Shown here piece by piece: positions 1 to 7,412 of a stretch of DNA of 64,000 nucleotides (positions are counted from its first letter, which is position 1; the number at the start of each line of letters is the position of its first letter). The notes beneath the pieces are model-generated. The model worked only from the letters and a program-made list of their open reading frames with translations, ran no database searches and was not told where the DNA came from. The position numbers and the translations under genes were made by a program. The stretch comes from Halorhodospira halochloris (lineage in GTDB: Bacteria > Pseudomonadota > Gammaproteobacteria > Nitrococcales > Halorhodospiraceae): NCBI RefSeq assembly GCF_002356555.2, contig NZ_AP017372.2, positions 992,001 through 1,056,000 on the forward strand. The letters are read 5' to 3'.

Positions 1-1195
1 GGTTCTGTAAGAAGAGACCGAGGTTGCGTGATTCGTGGCTGAGATCAGGTTCATCAGGGCGGTTGTTTTGGCCGTCCTCCAGGTAGTAGTCAGCACCCGC
101 GGTCAACCTATGCTCGCTATCCCCGATGTGAAAAGTGAAGGTGTTGCGCAGATCGGCGCCGTGCTCCAGGGCGCGGGTCTCGCTATCATCATCGAGGCGT
201 TTGAGGCGGTTGTCGTTGCGGTAGATGTTTAATCGCCAATCAATATGGTTAGCATCCGGGTCGTAGTGGTGCGCGAAGTTATAGGTGTCACGCTCGCGCT
301 CTTGTCTGACCTCGTCCTGGCGTGTTTCAAGTTTAGGATCACCGAAATCACTGCCTATGGAACCATAGGCGTGATCGCCGACGAAGGTGTTGCGCTGGGC
401 GCTAAAGCGTAGCTCATGGTCGTTAAAGCGCGACTCGTCGCCGTTTGTCTCCGGTATCCGGCTAAGCTTAAGCATATAGTCGCGGTCCCGTCCCCCCGAG
501 CCGGGCATGGTGCCGCCTTCGCCGATACGATAATCGTCGCGGTTTACAGCACTTATGTGGGAGAGGATGCCGGTGTTTTGGCCCAGCATGGCGTAGGCGG
601 TGGTCGAGCCGCGATACGATTTATCCGCGCTGGCGTAACCGGTTTTGGCCCGCGCTCCCCGATCTTTATCGGGTAGCAGCAGATCCTGGGCATCTTTGGT
701 GGTAAAGCGAATGCTCCCGCCAAGTGCACCTGCGCCTTGGTCGGCGGCGGGGCTTGGGTCGATATCGACCGCTTTGAGGAGGTCCGGGTCAATACCGCTT
801 AGGCCACCGCGGTGTTGGTGCAGATCGCGCCCCTCGCGAGCCCCATCGATAGTAACGTTTAAATTGTTGGCCTCAATGCCGCGCAGATAGAGGCGCTGCG
901 CGTTACGGCTGCCGCCGCCGACGTTGGCCGCTGCCTCGCCGCGAAATATCTCGCCGCTATGTGATGCCTGGCGACGTTGCAGCAGTTCACTGCTGATGCT
1001 GCTAGCGCCGCCCTCGGCGCCAGCTTCTATGGTGACCGGTGAGAGCAAGGTTGTGCCGGCGCCAGAGCTGGTGGTTATGGATTGGCTGTCTTGTTGTTCG
1101 GCTAGCAGTGCCGCGGGGTAGAGGGCCGAGAGGGATAGTAAGCCTAACGATCCGAGAGAGAATTGTCTTAAGTTATGGGAATCAAACCTTAACAT
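1..1195 (-). CDS. btuB: TonB-dependent cobalamin receptor, N-terminal part (runs off the window)
   Basis: This gene runs off the left edge; about 398 N-terminal residues are visible when the minus strand is translated from ATG at 1195. A GAGGAG ribosome binding site lies six bases upstream. The first ~32 residues look like a signal peptide (SLGSLGLLSLSALYPAALLA). A plug domain follows, with the motifs LYLRGIEANNLNVTIDGA and GAGALGGSIRF typical of TonB-dependent receptors, then the first beta-barrel strands with aromatic ends. Such receptors import scarce ligands across the outer membrane using TonB energy. The plug resembles both cobalamin and haem receptors. The substrate call rests on the cobalamin riboswitch just upstream on the same strand and on the adjacent corrin-ring genes. 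The TonB box and barrel end cannot be checked here. Confidence 0.85.
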   Translation of the reverse strand, partial: MLRFDSHNLRQFSLGSLGLLSLSALYPAALLAEQQDSQSITTSSGAGTTLLSPVTIEAGAEGGASSISSELLQRRQASHSGEIFRGEAAANVGGGSRNAQRLYLRGIEANNLNVTIDGAREGRDLHQHRGGLSGIDPDLLKAVDIDPSPAADQGAGALGGSIRFTTKDAQDLLLPDKDRGARAKTGYASADKSYRGSTTAYAMLGQNTGILSHISAVNRDDYRIGEGGTMPGSGGRDRDYMLKLSRIPETNGDESRFNDHELRFSAQRNTFVGDHAYGSIGSDFGDPKLETRQDEVRQERERDTYNFAHHYDPDANHIDWRLNIYRNDNRLKRLDDDSETRALEHGADLRNTFTFHIGDSEHRLTAGADYYLEDGQNNRPDEPDLSHESRNLGLFLQN

Positions 1196-1349
1196 TCAGC
1201 GCTCCTCATCATCTGATGGGCGCTGGCGACAGTTGCTGGGGGAAGGGCGGCGCAGCAAGCAACGCAATAGCGCGTGGCTGCGCTACTGTGTGATTACAGA
1301 AGTGCCTATGCCCCCAGGCGCGCCGCCCGCACGCCGTTACATGGGTTGT

Positions 1350-1775
1350 GGTGGGACGGTCTCCGGGCTCGTGGGGCAGCCAGATCGACACCAACTCTGA
1401 TGTTGATCTGCTGAGCGGATCGCCTTCCCACGGAGGCCGCCTGAATGACGGCTGTTCCGCAGTGGCTTGCCCGGGCACCTTGAAGACTCCTCTGGAGCCA
1501 TTTTCCTGGACTGGTGTGGAGGACGTCTTGCATCCATCCTTGGAGCCTTCATGGCGCCATCCTTGGCGCCAAGACCTTCAAACCAGGGCAGAAAATTGGC
1601 TCCGGGGGAGCTTGCGATATGCCCGTTTACTTGCTCCCTATGGGCGCGCCTTATTCACGCCCCTCGAGAGCAAGCTGATCCGCTATACCCACCTACCGTT
1701 GCGGGGGCAGCGCCGGCTTCACCGCTACTTGCGGCTGTACCGGACTTCCCGTTTCCCAACCAGTGGGGTGCCTCT
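1350..1775 (-). promoter_or_regulatory. Cobalamin (B12) riboswitch, interrupted by a palindromic element
   Basis: Read on the minus strand, 1775 to about 1690 carries the 5' half of a cobalamin aptamer: GGGAA, GGTGAA, then GCTGCCCCCGCAACGGTA. The 3' half lies at about 1470-1350, with AAGCCACTG (plus 1460-1468), GGGAAGGCG and GAGCCCGGAGACC (plus about 1358-1370). In the known family these halves are usually a few tens of bases apart; here about 220 bases separate them. Most of that is a palindromic element at 1472-1625 plus a local hairpin at 1627-1690. The switch precedes the receptor gene by about 155 bases, as expected for repression of B12 uptake. I see no clear U-rich terminator, so translational control is plausible. 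Edges are approximate. Confidence 0.85.
1472..1625. repeat. Palindromic element, copy A (inside the B12 riboswitch)
   Basis: The ends pair as CGGGCA (1472) and TGCCCG (1625). Then comes a copy-specific stem (GGAGCCATTTTCCTGG against its imperfect complement at about 1583-1604) and a conserved core of about 60 bases containing GGCTTCATGGCGCCAT-like sequence, here slightly diverged (CCTTGG for CCCTGG). The core is in forward orientation. No coding capacity. Confidence 0.8.
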
Positions 1776-1823
1776 AAAGCCCCACCTTGCGCCAATTGGC
1801 TAAGGGGAGTTTTAGAGGCGCCC
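1766..1823. repeat. Coreless palindromic element (copy I)
   Basis: A 58-bp inverted repeat carries the family ends GGGTGCCTCTAAA and TTTTAGAGGCGCCC around a short stem (CCAATTGGC), but lacks the conserved core. It lies 27 bases past the cobJ stop and abuts the 5' end of the riboswitch. It may act as a hairpin separating cobJ from the btuB leader. Confidence 0.7.
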
Positions 1824-1849
1824 AGTGCTTTCAAAGCTAACAGGATTCT

Positions 1850-3739
1850 TTAAAGGCGACGCATCCTACAGTGGAAAAGGCTTAAAAGCAAATTGCCGTC
1901 GATATCGCATAGCTCCAGGCTGCTGGTCTCTGGGGTAAGCGCTGCGCTGGCGCTCTGCAGATTTGCGAGCAGGAATAGGGTGTTGATGCTGGCGGTATCG
2001 ATACTAAGATTAATCTGCTCGGCGGCTAACTCTATCTTGCTTTCCTTGAGGGTTATATCAGCCGGAGCAACGTTAAGGTTGAGTACGACCCCGTGCGGGG
2101 TTGCAGTTGTTGCTTGTAAAAGCGGCAAATGGCTGAATCTATCCAGCGCCCAGCTGAGGTCTGCGGTGTCTAGTAAGCGACTCGTAAAGGGGTCATCCGA
2201 GCTGCTCAGCTGCTCTGCTACGGCCGTGAGTATCTCTGCTCGCGGGGCATCGAAATGCTCCATTGCTGCCTCAATTCGTGGCTCTTCTTGTGAGCGCAGC
2301 CAAGCCCTTACCTCAGCGTGCCACCCCTCCAGTCCGAGTGGCAGTGACTTACCGCGCTGGTTCCGGGTATCCGGTGAATGCTTGCTGCCCTGGGTCTGCT
2401 CAGAAGAGTGCTCCGCCTGACTGCCGTACTTAGCCCGATAGCCGCGCGGGGTGATCATATAACCGCCCTGCTGATAGGTGCTGGAGTTGCCGATCAGCAC
2501 CGTGCTGAGCATATCAAGCTCGCAGCGATGGAGTTCGCCGAGGCAGCTATGCTCGATGCTTTGCCCGTCGCGGTAGGCCGAGCGGATGACCGCGACCGGG
2601 GTCTGGGCACTGCGCCGGCGCAGTAATATCTGCTGGGCGATTTTGATATGTTGGGTACGCTTTTTGCTTGCCGGATTATAGAGGGCAACGACGAAATCAC
2701 CCCGTGCCGCAGCCTCAAGCCGGCGAGCAATAACTGGCCAGGGGGTGAGCAGATCGGATAGTGAGATGGTGCAGAAATCGTGGGAAAGGGGAGCACCGAC
2801 TAGGCTGGCACTAGCGCTCAGGGCGGTAATGCCGGGGATAACTTCGATATCTATGGCCAATCTGTCACTATCCCGGCCGTTTTTCGCCTCTTGCCAGCTA
2901 TTATCCTGACTTTGGGGTTCCTGGTTGAAGCCATCATCGTGGTTTGCAGGGTATTGGCCGCGCTCTATGAGAAGTTCGTAGATTGGAGCTGCCATGCCGT
3001 AGACCCCGGCATCACCCGAGGAGATTAGCGCTACCGTGTTGCCCAGCAGTGCGTGGGCGTAAGCCTGCTCGGCGCGCTCGAGCTCCTCGGTCATGCCCTT
3101 ACTGATTACCCTTTTGGTGTCGAGCAGCTCAGCAATCAGGTCAAGGTAGGTCTTGTAGCCGATTACTACGTCTGCAGCGGCGATTGCTTGCCGGGCGCGT
3201 TGCGACATTAATCTGCTATCGCCAGGGCCGATGCCGATAACCAGGATTTTGCCGGCGGGTGCCTGTCCCTTCGCAGAACCACTGATGTCCCCCCCCGATC
3301 CTAGCTGCCCCTCTGGGTTGATCAAGGCAACGGAGACCGTGACGTTCTTGCCGTCACTGCCGCGGCGACGGCGTTTTTCGATCAGCAGCGCGCGGCTATC
3401 GGTGCCAGCGTGGAGCAGAGCCGCAGCTTCGGCCACTGCCGGGGTACCGGTATGCCGGGCCACTGTCGCAGATGGGTGGGGGACTGAAACCGCGGCGAGT
3501 TCGGCAGCGCTGTAGAAAAATAGCGGCCAGTCTTGCTGGTGGGCGAGGTCTGTTATGGCATGCTCGTCCTTTTTGATGTCGATAGTGGCCATTGCAGCTA
3601 CCGCCTGCTCATCAAGACCGGCATCCTGCAGCGCGGCAGTGATAGCCCGCTGCACAGTCGCGCGCTCGGCGCCGCGGTCACAGCCGATCCCGATAACAAC
3701 GCGGGGATGGGAAATCTGCGGGTAATCCTCTTTGTTCAT
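1850..3739 (-). CDS. cobJ: Fusion: CbiG C-terminal domain, CobJ/CbiH (precorrin-3B C17-methyltransferase), HutX-like tail
   Basis: This 629-residue protein performs the ring-contracting C17 methylation of corrin synthesis. Residues ~13-130 form a CbiG/CobE-type C-terminal domain (VVIGIGCDRGAE; HPSATVARHTGTPAVAEAAAL). Residues ~172-430 are the SAM-dependent methyltransferase (GKILVIGIGPGDS; SSGDAGVYGMA; VIPGITALSASASLVGAPL). After a polar linker, residues ~460-629 form an extra domain ending LELCDIDGNLLLSLFHCR, which resembles the end of HutX/HemS haem-utilisation proteins; that match is by eye only. A CbiG_C-CobJ fusion is known; the third domain is unusual. The ATG at 3739 follows GAGGGA. 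It starts 12 bases after cbiG, which carries the rest of CbiG, and is probably in one operon with it. Confidence 0.9.
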   Translation of the reverse strand: MNKEDYPQISHPRVVIGIGCDRGAERATVQRAITAALQDAGLDEQAVAAMATIDIKKDEHAITDLAHQQDWPLFFYSAAELAAVSVPHPSATVARHTGTPAVAEAAALLHAGTDSRALLIEKRRRRGSDGKNVTVSVALINPEGQLGSGGDISGSAKGQAPAGKILVIGIGPGDSRLMSQRARQAIAAADVVIGYKTYLDLIAELLDTKRVISKGMTEELERAEQAYAHALLGNTVALISSGDAGVYGMAAPIYELLIERGQYPANHDDGFNQEPQSQDNSWQEAKNGRDSDRLAIDIEVIPGITALSASASLVGAPLSHDFCTISLSDLLTPWPVIARRLEAAARGDFVVALYNPASKKRTQHIKIAQQILLRRRSAQTPVAVIRSAYRDGQSIEHSCLGELHRCELDMLSTVLIGNSSTYQQGGYMITPRGYRAKYGSQAEHSSEQTQGSKHSPDTRNQRGKSLPLGLEGWHAEVRAWLRSQEEPRIEAAMEHFDAPRAEILTAVAEQLSSSDDPFTSRLLDTADLSWALDRFSHLPLLQATTATPHGVVLNLNVAPADITLKESKIELAAEQINLSIDTASINTLFLLANLQSASAALTPETSSLELCDIDGNLLLSLFHCRMRRL

Positions 3740-3751
3740 CTTTCTGATCCC

Positions 3752-4558
3752 TCAGCTGCGGTATATCACCAACCGCTCGGCAAGCAGCGGGTCGATGTTA
3801 GCGGGTGCAGTCAGTGAGTTTGCGGTTAGTCGCTCGGGTGAGTCGTGCTGATAGAGCGAACCGGCGCTGGTAGTAGAGTCAGTAACCCAGAGAAGTGCTG
3901 CATAATCTTGCGGGTTGATCTCTTGCCAGCTGCTTACCCGTTTAAGGTTTGCTGGTACCGGCTGCTGCGGTTGCCAGCTAGCAGCTTCCTCAATCAGTGC
4001 GATCGGTTCGCCATTGACCATGGCCGCGGCGGCACGACAGAGGGCATCGCGGTTCGCCTCAACCTGCCAGCCCTGCTCTTTGCCGAGCAGATCGATTGCC
4101 GGCAAGCCTGAGCTATCCGAGGCTGTGGTTATCACAGCTTGGGCGCCAAGCTCCTGTGCAACTATTTCGGCGAGGGCGTTGGCGCCACCAAGGTGGCCAC
4201 TGACTACAGGGACAACAAATTGTGCCTGCTCGTCTATGGCTATCACCGCCGGATCACTAGCCTTATTTACTAGATAGGGTGCAATCAAGCGCACCACTGC
4301 GCCGACCGACAAGCAGCAGATCAGCGAATACCCTGAGCTAAATCTAGCGGCAACGATCTCGCTCAGTCCACCGCCCTGGTAGTCGGTAATGGTGTTTGTG
4401 AGGCCATCCAAAGAACCTTGGCCAGCGGCGAAGCGCTCGGGTATGATCAGCTCTGCTGCCGGCATCAACCTGCCAAGCTGAGCGGCTCTGTCGACGCCGT
4501 TGCGGGTGGTGGCTATTATCGCCGTTTTCATGTCGAGGTGGCTCTCCGCCTTAACCAT
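3752..4558 (-). CDS. cbiG: Cobalt-precorrin-5A hydrolase, N-terminal and central domains
   Basis: A 268-residue CbiG lacking its C-terminal domain. CbiG opens the delta-lactone of cobalt-precorrin-5A and releases acetaldehyde, a step specific to the cobalt-early (anaerobic) pathway. The signature stretch GAVVRLIAPYLVNKASDP and then VVPVVSGHLGGANALAE marks the N-terminal and central domains. The missing C-terminal domain is present at the start of the next gene downstream, so both proteins may be needed together. The start is uncertain: ATG at 4558 has only a weak AGG upstream, and ATG at 4531 (MKTAIIATTR) begins exactly at the conserved first strand. Confidence 0.92.
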   Translation of the reverse strand: MVKAESHLDMKTAIIATTRNGVDRAAQLGRLMPAAELIIPERFAAGQGSLDGLTNTITDYQGGGLSEIVAARFSSGYSLICCLSVGAVVRLIAPYLVNKASDPAVIAIDEQAQFVVPVVSGHLGGANALAEIVAQELGAQAVITTASDSSGLPAIDLLGKEQGWQVEANRDALCRAAAAMVNGEPIALIEEAASWQPQQPVPANLKRVSSWQEINPQDYAALLWVTDSTTSAGSLYQHDSPERLTANSLTAPANIDPLLAERLVIYRS

Positions 4559-4603
4559 CGTGACCTATCTCGTAATCGGCGGCGGTTTTGTCGGTAAGAA
4601 TCT

Positions 4604-5332
4604 CTAAGAACTCCTCCGGTCCGGGTTGCGCACTAATAGCAGGGATAAGTAGTTAGCTTGCAGTGAACGCATCTGCTCAGGATCGGTTACGATCCGCTCC
4701 CCATCCGTGCCGGCGCGCTCGACAAAGGCGCAACTGCCGCCGAGGTTATGGCGCTGGAGAAGGTCTATCAGCTCGGGCAGAAGCGGCTTGACCTTGAGTA
4801 GAACGAGGGTATCAAACTCCGGCAGCAATCTCTCGACTGTAGCGAGATCGTAACCGGCAGGTAGCACGGCGAATCTCTCGTGAGCCTTGACCAGAGGCTG
4901 GCCGAGGCGCGCAGCTGCGGCGTTGAATGAGGTTACTCCGGGGATGGTTTCCACTTCGAGATCAGGTACTTCAGAGCCCACAGCACTACTTAGGTGGCTA
5001 AAAGTGGCGTAGGTAGAGGCGTCGCCTTCGACCAAAAAGGCGACATCTTTGCCGCTGTGGAGCTTTTCGCAAACCTGCTTTGCAGCGTTTCCCCACGCCT
5101 TGGCTAGGGTGGCGGCGTCGTGGGTCATGGGGAAGACTAGCTCGGTGGCGTCGTCGGCAACCGGCAAACCTCCGCGGCGGACGATCTCCAGGGCATAGCT
5201 AGTCTGTCCTGCTTCCCTGACTGGATAGGCCCAGTGCGCTGAAGAGCTGAGAACCTCCCAGGCCCGGCGGGTTATCCAGCTGGGATCGCCCGGCCCGAGG
5301 GAGACGCCTATTAGTTTTCCTGTCTTGTGCAT
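4604..5332 (-). CDS. cobI: Precorrin-2 / cobalt-factor II C20-methyltransferase
   Basis: A 242-residue tetrapyrrole methyltransferase (CobI/CbiL). It adds the SAM-derived methyl group at C20. The sequence shows the family N-terminus LIGVSLGPGDPSWITRRA, the FLVEGDASTYATFSHL loop and VETIPGVTSFNAAAARLGQPL, which fit CobI/CbiL better than CobJ or CobM. It lies 45 bases upstream of cbiG on the same strand. The cobalt-early companions cbiX and cbiG suggest the substrate is cobalt-factor II (CbiL role), but sequence reading alone cannot separate CobI from CbiL. ATG at 5332 is chosen; only a weak GAGAA precedes it. Confidence 0.92.
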   Translation of the reverse strand: MHKTGKLIGVSLGPGDPSWITRRAWEVLSSSAHWAYPVREAGQTSYALEIVRRGGLPVADDATELVFPMTHDAATLAKAWGNAAKQVCEKLHSGKDVAFLVEGDASTYATFSHLSSAVGSEVPDLEVETIPGVTSFNAAAARLGQPLVKAHERFAVLPAGYDLATVERLLPEFDTLVLLKVKPLLPELIDLLQRHNLGGSCAFVERAGTDGERIVTDPEQMRSLQANYLSLLLVRNPDRRSS

Positions 5333-5377
5333 AATTGAATGTTCTCGAATGCTGAGCAGTTGTCAGGTTACTTTGAC

Positions 5378-5410
5378 CACTTGGCTCCGAGGGTGCTTTT
5401 GAGGCGCCCT
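5378..5410. repeat. Palindromic element remnant (copy J, right end only)
   Basis: CCACTTGGCTCCGAGGG followed by GCTTTTGAGGCGCCC matches the right arm of the element family (stem plus terminal repeat). The left arm and core are missing. It abuts the cbiX stop codon, whose TGA reads into the terminal repeat. Confidence 0.55.
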
Positions 5411-6237
5411 CAATGATGGTGGTGATGATGACCGTGCTCAGCGGCCGCTGCGCGATGGGGACAACCGTCGCACTCAAGCATCGACGAGCCATCCCAGGCC
5501 TGTTGCACCCGTTCATCAACGACCTCGAATATCTCCGGCTCAAAGCCGATGTAATCGCCGAGTGCAAACGCCATTTGCGGATACTGCCCGCGCAGCCGTT
5601 GAATCTGGGCGTTGATGCGCTCAATCAATCTGCCGGTGAAAAGATAAAAAGGCAAAATGATTTGCTGGGTCATGCCCAACTGCCAATGGCGCTGCACAAC
5701 CTTCTCCAGGCGCGGGTGGGTCACCCCGGTAAAGGCGACATCGACTAAATCGTGCTCGTTGCCCTCGTAGAGAAGGCGAGCCATGCGGGCCACCTCGCTA
5801 TTCGCGACGCGATCCGAGGAGCCGCGCCCGAGCAGGATTACTCCGGTGGTGCGAGGGTCGGGTGCATCGAGGCTGAGCATCGTCTCGCGCAGGCGCCGCT
5901 CGAGAATCTGTAATACCGGTTCGCTGGCCCCAATGTGGCGGGCGCAGCGAAACTCGGTCTGGGGATTGCGTGCTCGGGCCGCGTCTATATGGGCTGGAAT
6001 CTCCAGTTTGACGTGGCCAGCGGCGTTGAGGATAAGGGGTACTGCGGTTACCCGCCGGGCCCGCGCCGCCGCTCGCTCGAGCCCGGCATCGAGGAGTGCC
6101 TCATCGAATTCGATGAAACAGGTCTCAATCTGCCAGTCGGGGTGGCGTTGTTGCCACAGTTCGGCGAAGCGGCGGATCTCATCATTTCCCTCTGTTTGTC
6201 GAGAGCCGTGGCCGATTAAGAGTATGCAATGATCCAT
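5410..6237 (-). CDS. cbiX: Sirohydrochlorin cobaltochelatase, long form, with natural hexahistidine tail
   Basis: This 275-residue CbiX inserts cobalt into sirohydrochlorin, the entry step of cobalt-early B12 synthesis. It has the two-lobed chelatase pattern. The first lobe has the catalytic-type motifs LLIGHGSR and PLILNAAGHVKLEIP; the second has VILLGRGSSD and ILPFYLFTGRLIERI. The C-terminus has a CxxCPH-like stretch (LECDGCPHRAAAAEHG) and ends in six consecutive histidines before the stop. His-rich and cysteine motifs are known in long CbiX proteins and are thought to bind cobalt or a metal cluster. It sits between cobM and cobI on the same strand. The ATG at 6237 has a modest GAG upstream. 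Confidence 0.93.
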   Translation of the reverse strand: MDHCILLIGHGSRQTEGNDEIRRFAELWQQRHPDWQIETCFIEFDEALLDAGLERAAARARRVTAVPLILNAAGHVKLEIPAHIDAARARNPQTEFRCARHIGASEPVLQILERRLRETMLSLDAPDPRTTGVILLGRGSSDRVANSEVARMARLLYEGNEHDLVDVAFTGVTHPRLEKVVQRHWQLGMTQQIILPFYLFTGRLIERINAQIQRLRGQYPQMAFALGDYIGFEPEIFEVVDERVQQAWDGSSMLECDGCPHRAAAAEHGHHHHHH

Positions 6238-6297
6238 GGTTACTCACTTGTTACTAGCGTGCGCGCAAAAGCGGGAGCAGGGTGCCTCAAAGGTATG

Positions 6298-7101
6298 TCA
6301 GGAGCTGTCACGGGCTTGGCGAAAGCCGTGGCTAAAGTTTTGATCGTAAAGTCGCGACTCGGCCTTATCAGAGCGCGTGCGGGCGCCTATGGTAGGGCCG
6401 GCAATGATCATAGCCTGAGTCGTAATGCCTGCCTTGTAACAGTCTTCAGCGAGGTTGGCGATATCGGTTCGCAGGATAGACTCTGCGCCCGGCCATGAGG
6501 CCTTGTGCACTACTACTATGGGATCTGACTCGGCCCTGCCGGCAGCGAGCATCTCCGCGCTGAGCTTATCGAGCAAAGTTGCGGAGAGGTAGATGCATAG
6601 AGTGCTGCCGTGCTTGGCGAGTTCACTGAGCCTTTCGCTTGAGGGCACCGCGGTCATCCCTTCAACGCGGGTAAAGATAACCGTCTGGGTGCTTTCCGGC
6701 AAGGTCAGGCACTCCCCAGCAGCTGCTGCTGCCGCCATTGCCGAAGTCACGCCGGGCACGATGTGCACCGGTACGCCTGCCTCATCAAGAGGCTGGGCAA
6801 TCTCAGGTAGGGCGCCGTAGAGCGAGGGGTCACCGGGCTGCAAGCGCACCACGGTAAGCCCTTGCGTGGCCCGCTCGAGTAGCCAAGCGCGCAGCTGCTC
6901 AAGATCCATGCCCTTGGAATCGGCCAACTCACATCCGGGCTGTGCCCAGCTGAGTAGATCTGGTGACACCAGCGAGCCGGCGTAGAGGATTGCATCTGCA
7001 GCTGCGACACAGTCGCGTCCGCGCACTGTAATTAGGTCTGCTGCCCCGGGACCGGCGCCGACGAACCAGACGCCTCCTGTGGGTGGTTGTAGTTCTGACA
7101 T
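6298..7101 (-). CDS. cobM: Precorrin-4 / cobalt-precorrin-4 C11-methyltransferase
   Basis: About 267 residues, a tetrapyrrole methyltransferase of the CobM/CbiF type that methylates C11. Diagnostic features are VWFVGAGPGAADLITVRG, ILYAGSLVSPDLL, VRLQPGDPSLYGALPEI and VPGVTSAMAAAAA. The frame is open back to a TTG at 7143, but ATG at 7101 (MSELQPPTGG) has a better placed AGGA and fits the family length, so I start there. It is first in a same-strand run of cobM, cbiX, cobI, cbiG and cobJ, with 60 bases to cbiX. No riboswitch is seen in the 300 bases upstream. Confidence 0.92.
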   Translation of the reverse strand: MSELQPPTGGVWFVGAGPGAADLITVRGRDCVAAADAILYAGSLVSPDLLSWAQPGCELADSKGMDLEQLRAWLLERATQGLTVVRLQPGDPSLYGALPEIAQPLDEAGVPVHIVPGVTSAMAAAAAAGECLTLPESTQTVIFTRVEGMTAVPSSERLSELAKHGSTLCIYLSATLLDKLSAEMLAAGRAESDPIVVVHKASWPGAESILRTDIANLAEDCYKAGITTQAMIIAGPTIGARTRSDKAESRLYDQNFSHGFRQARDSS

Positions 7102-7192
7102 GCCCCCAATTCCTGGCAGGCCAAGATGGCCGTTGCTTAACAAGGCGGCAATTATAATCTCTTATTCGTGCTTATAGAATCTTGACATCCGT

Positions 7193-7344
7193 GGGCACCT
7201 CTAAAGACCACCCCGGGGCCACCATCTGCCTCGGTGTGGAGATCTTGGCGCCAGGGATGGCTCCATGAAGCCTCCAGGGATGGATTCACGGCGTCCTCCA
7301 CACCGGGGCTTTGAATGTCTCAGGGGCAGGTTTTATAGGTGCCC
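7193..7344. repeat. Palindromic element, copy B
   Basis: Ends GGGCACCT (7193) and AGGTGCCC (7344) pair. The core is in reverse orientation (TCTTGGCGCCAGGGATGG first). The middle stem is less well paired than in other copies, suggesting decay. It lies between the ends of the MFS gene and the start of cobM, and is the only feature seen in the 7102-7412 gap. Confidence 0.8.
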
Positions 7345-7412
7345 TCACGTACAAATGCAGCTAACGGCCTACTTAAGAGTGCACAAGATGCACGTGCCCA
7401 CTAAGCACTCCA

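Noticed and set aside
1348-1853. Open frames of 128-151 codons on the plus strand
   Set aside because: They lie over the riboswitch and palindromic elements, have no ribosome site and encode no recognisable protein.
7102-7412. Possible second B12 riboswitch upstream of cobM
   Set aside because: No AAGCCACTG, GGGAAGGC or GCTGCCCCCGCAAC box on the minus strand; only element copy B is present.
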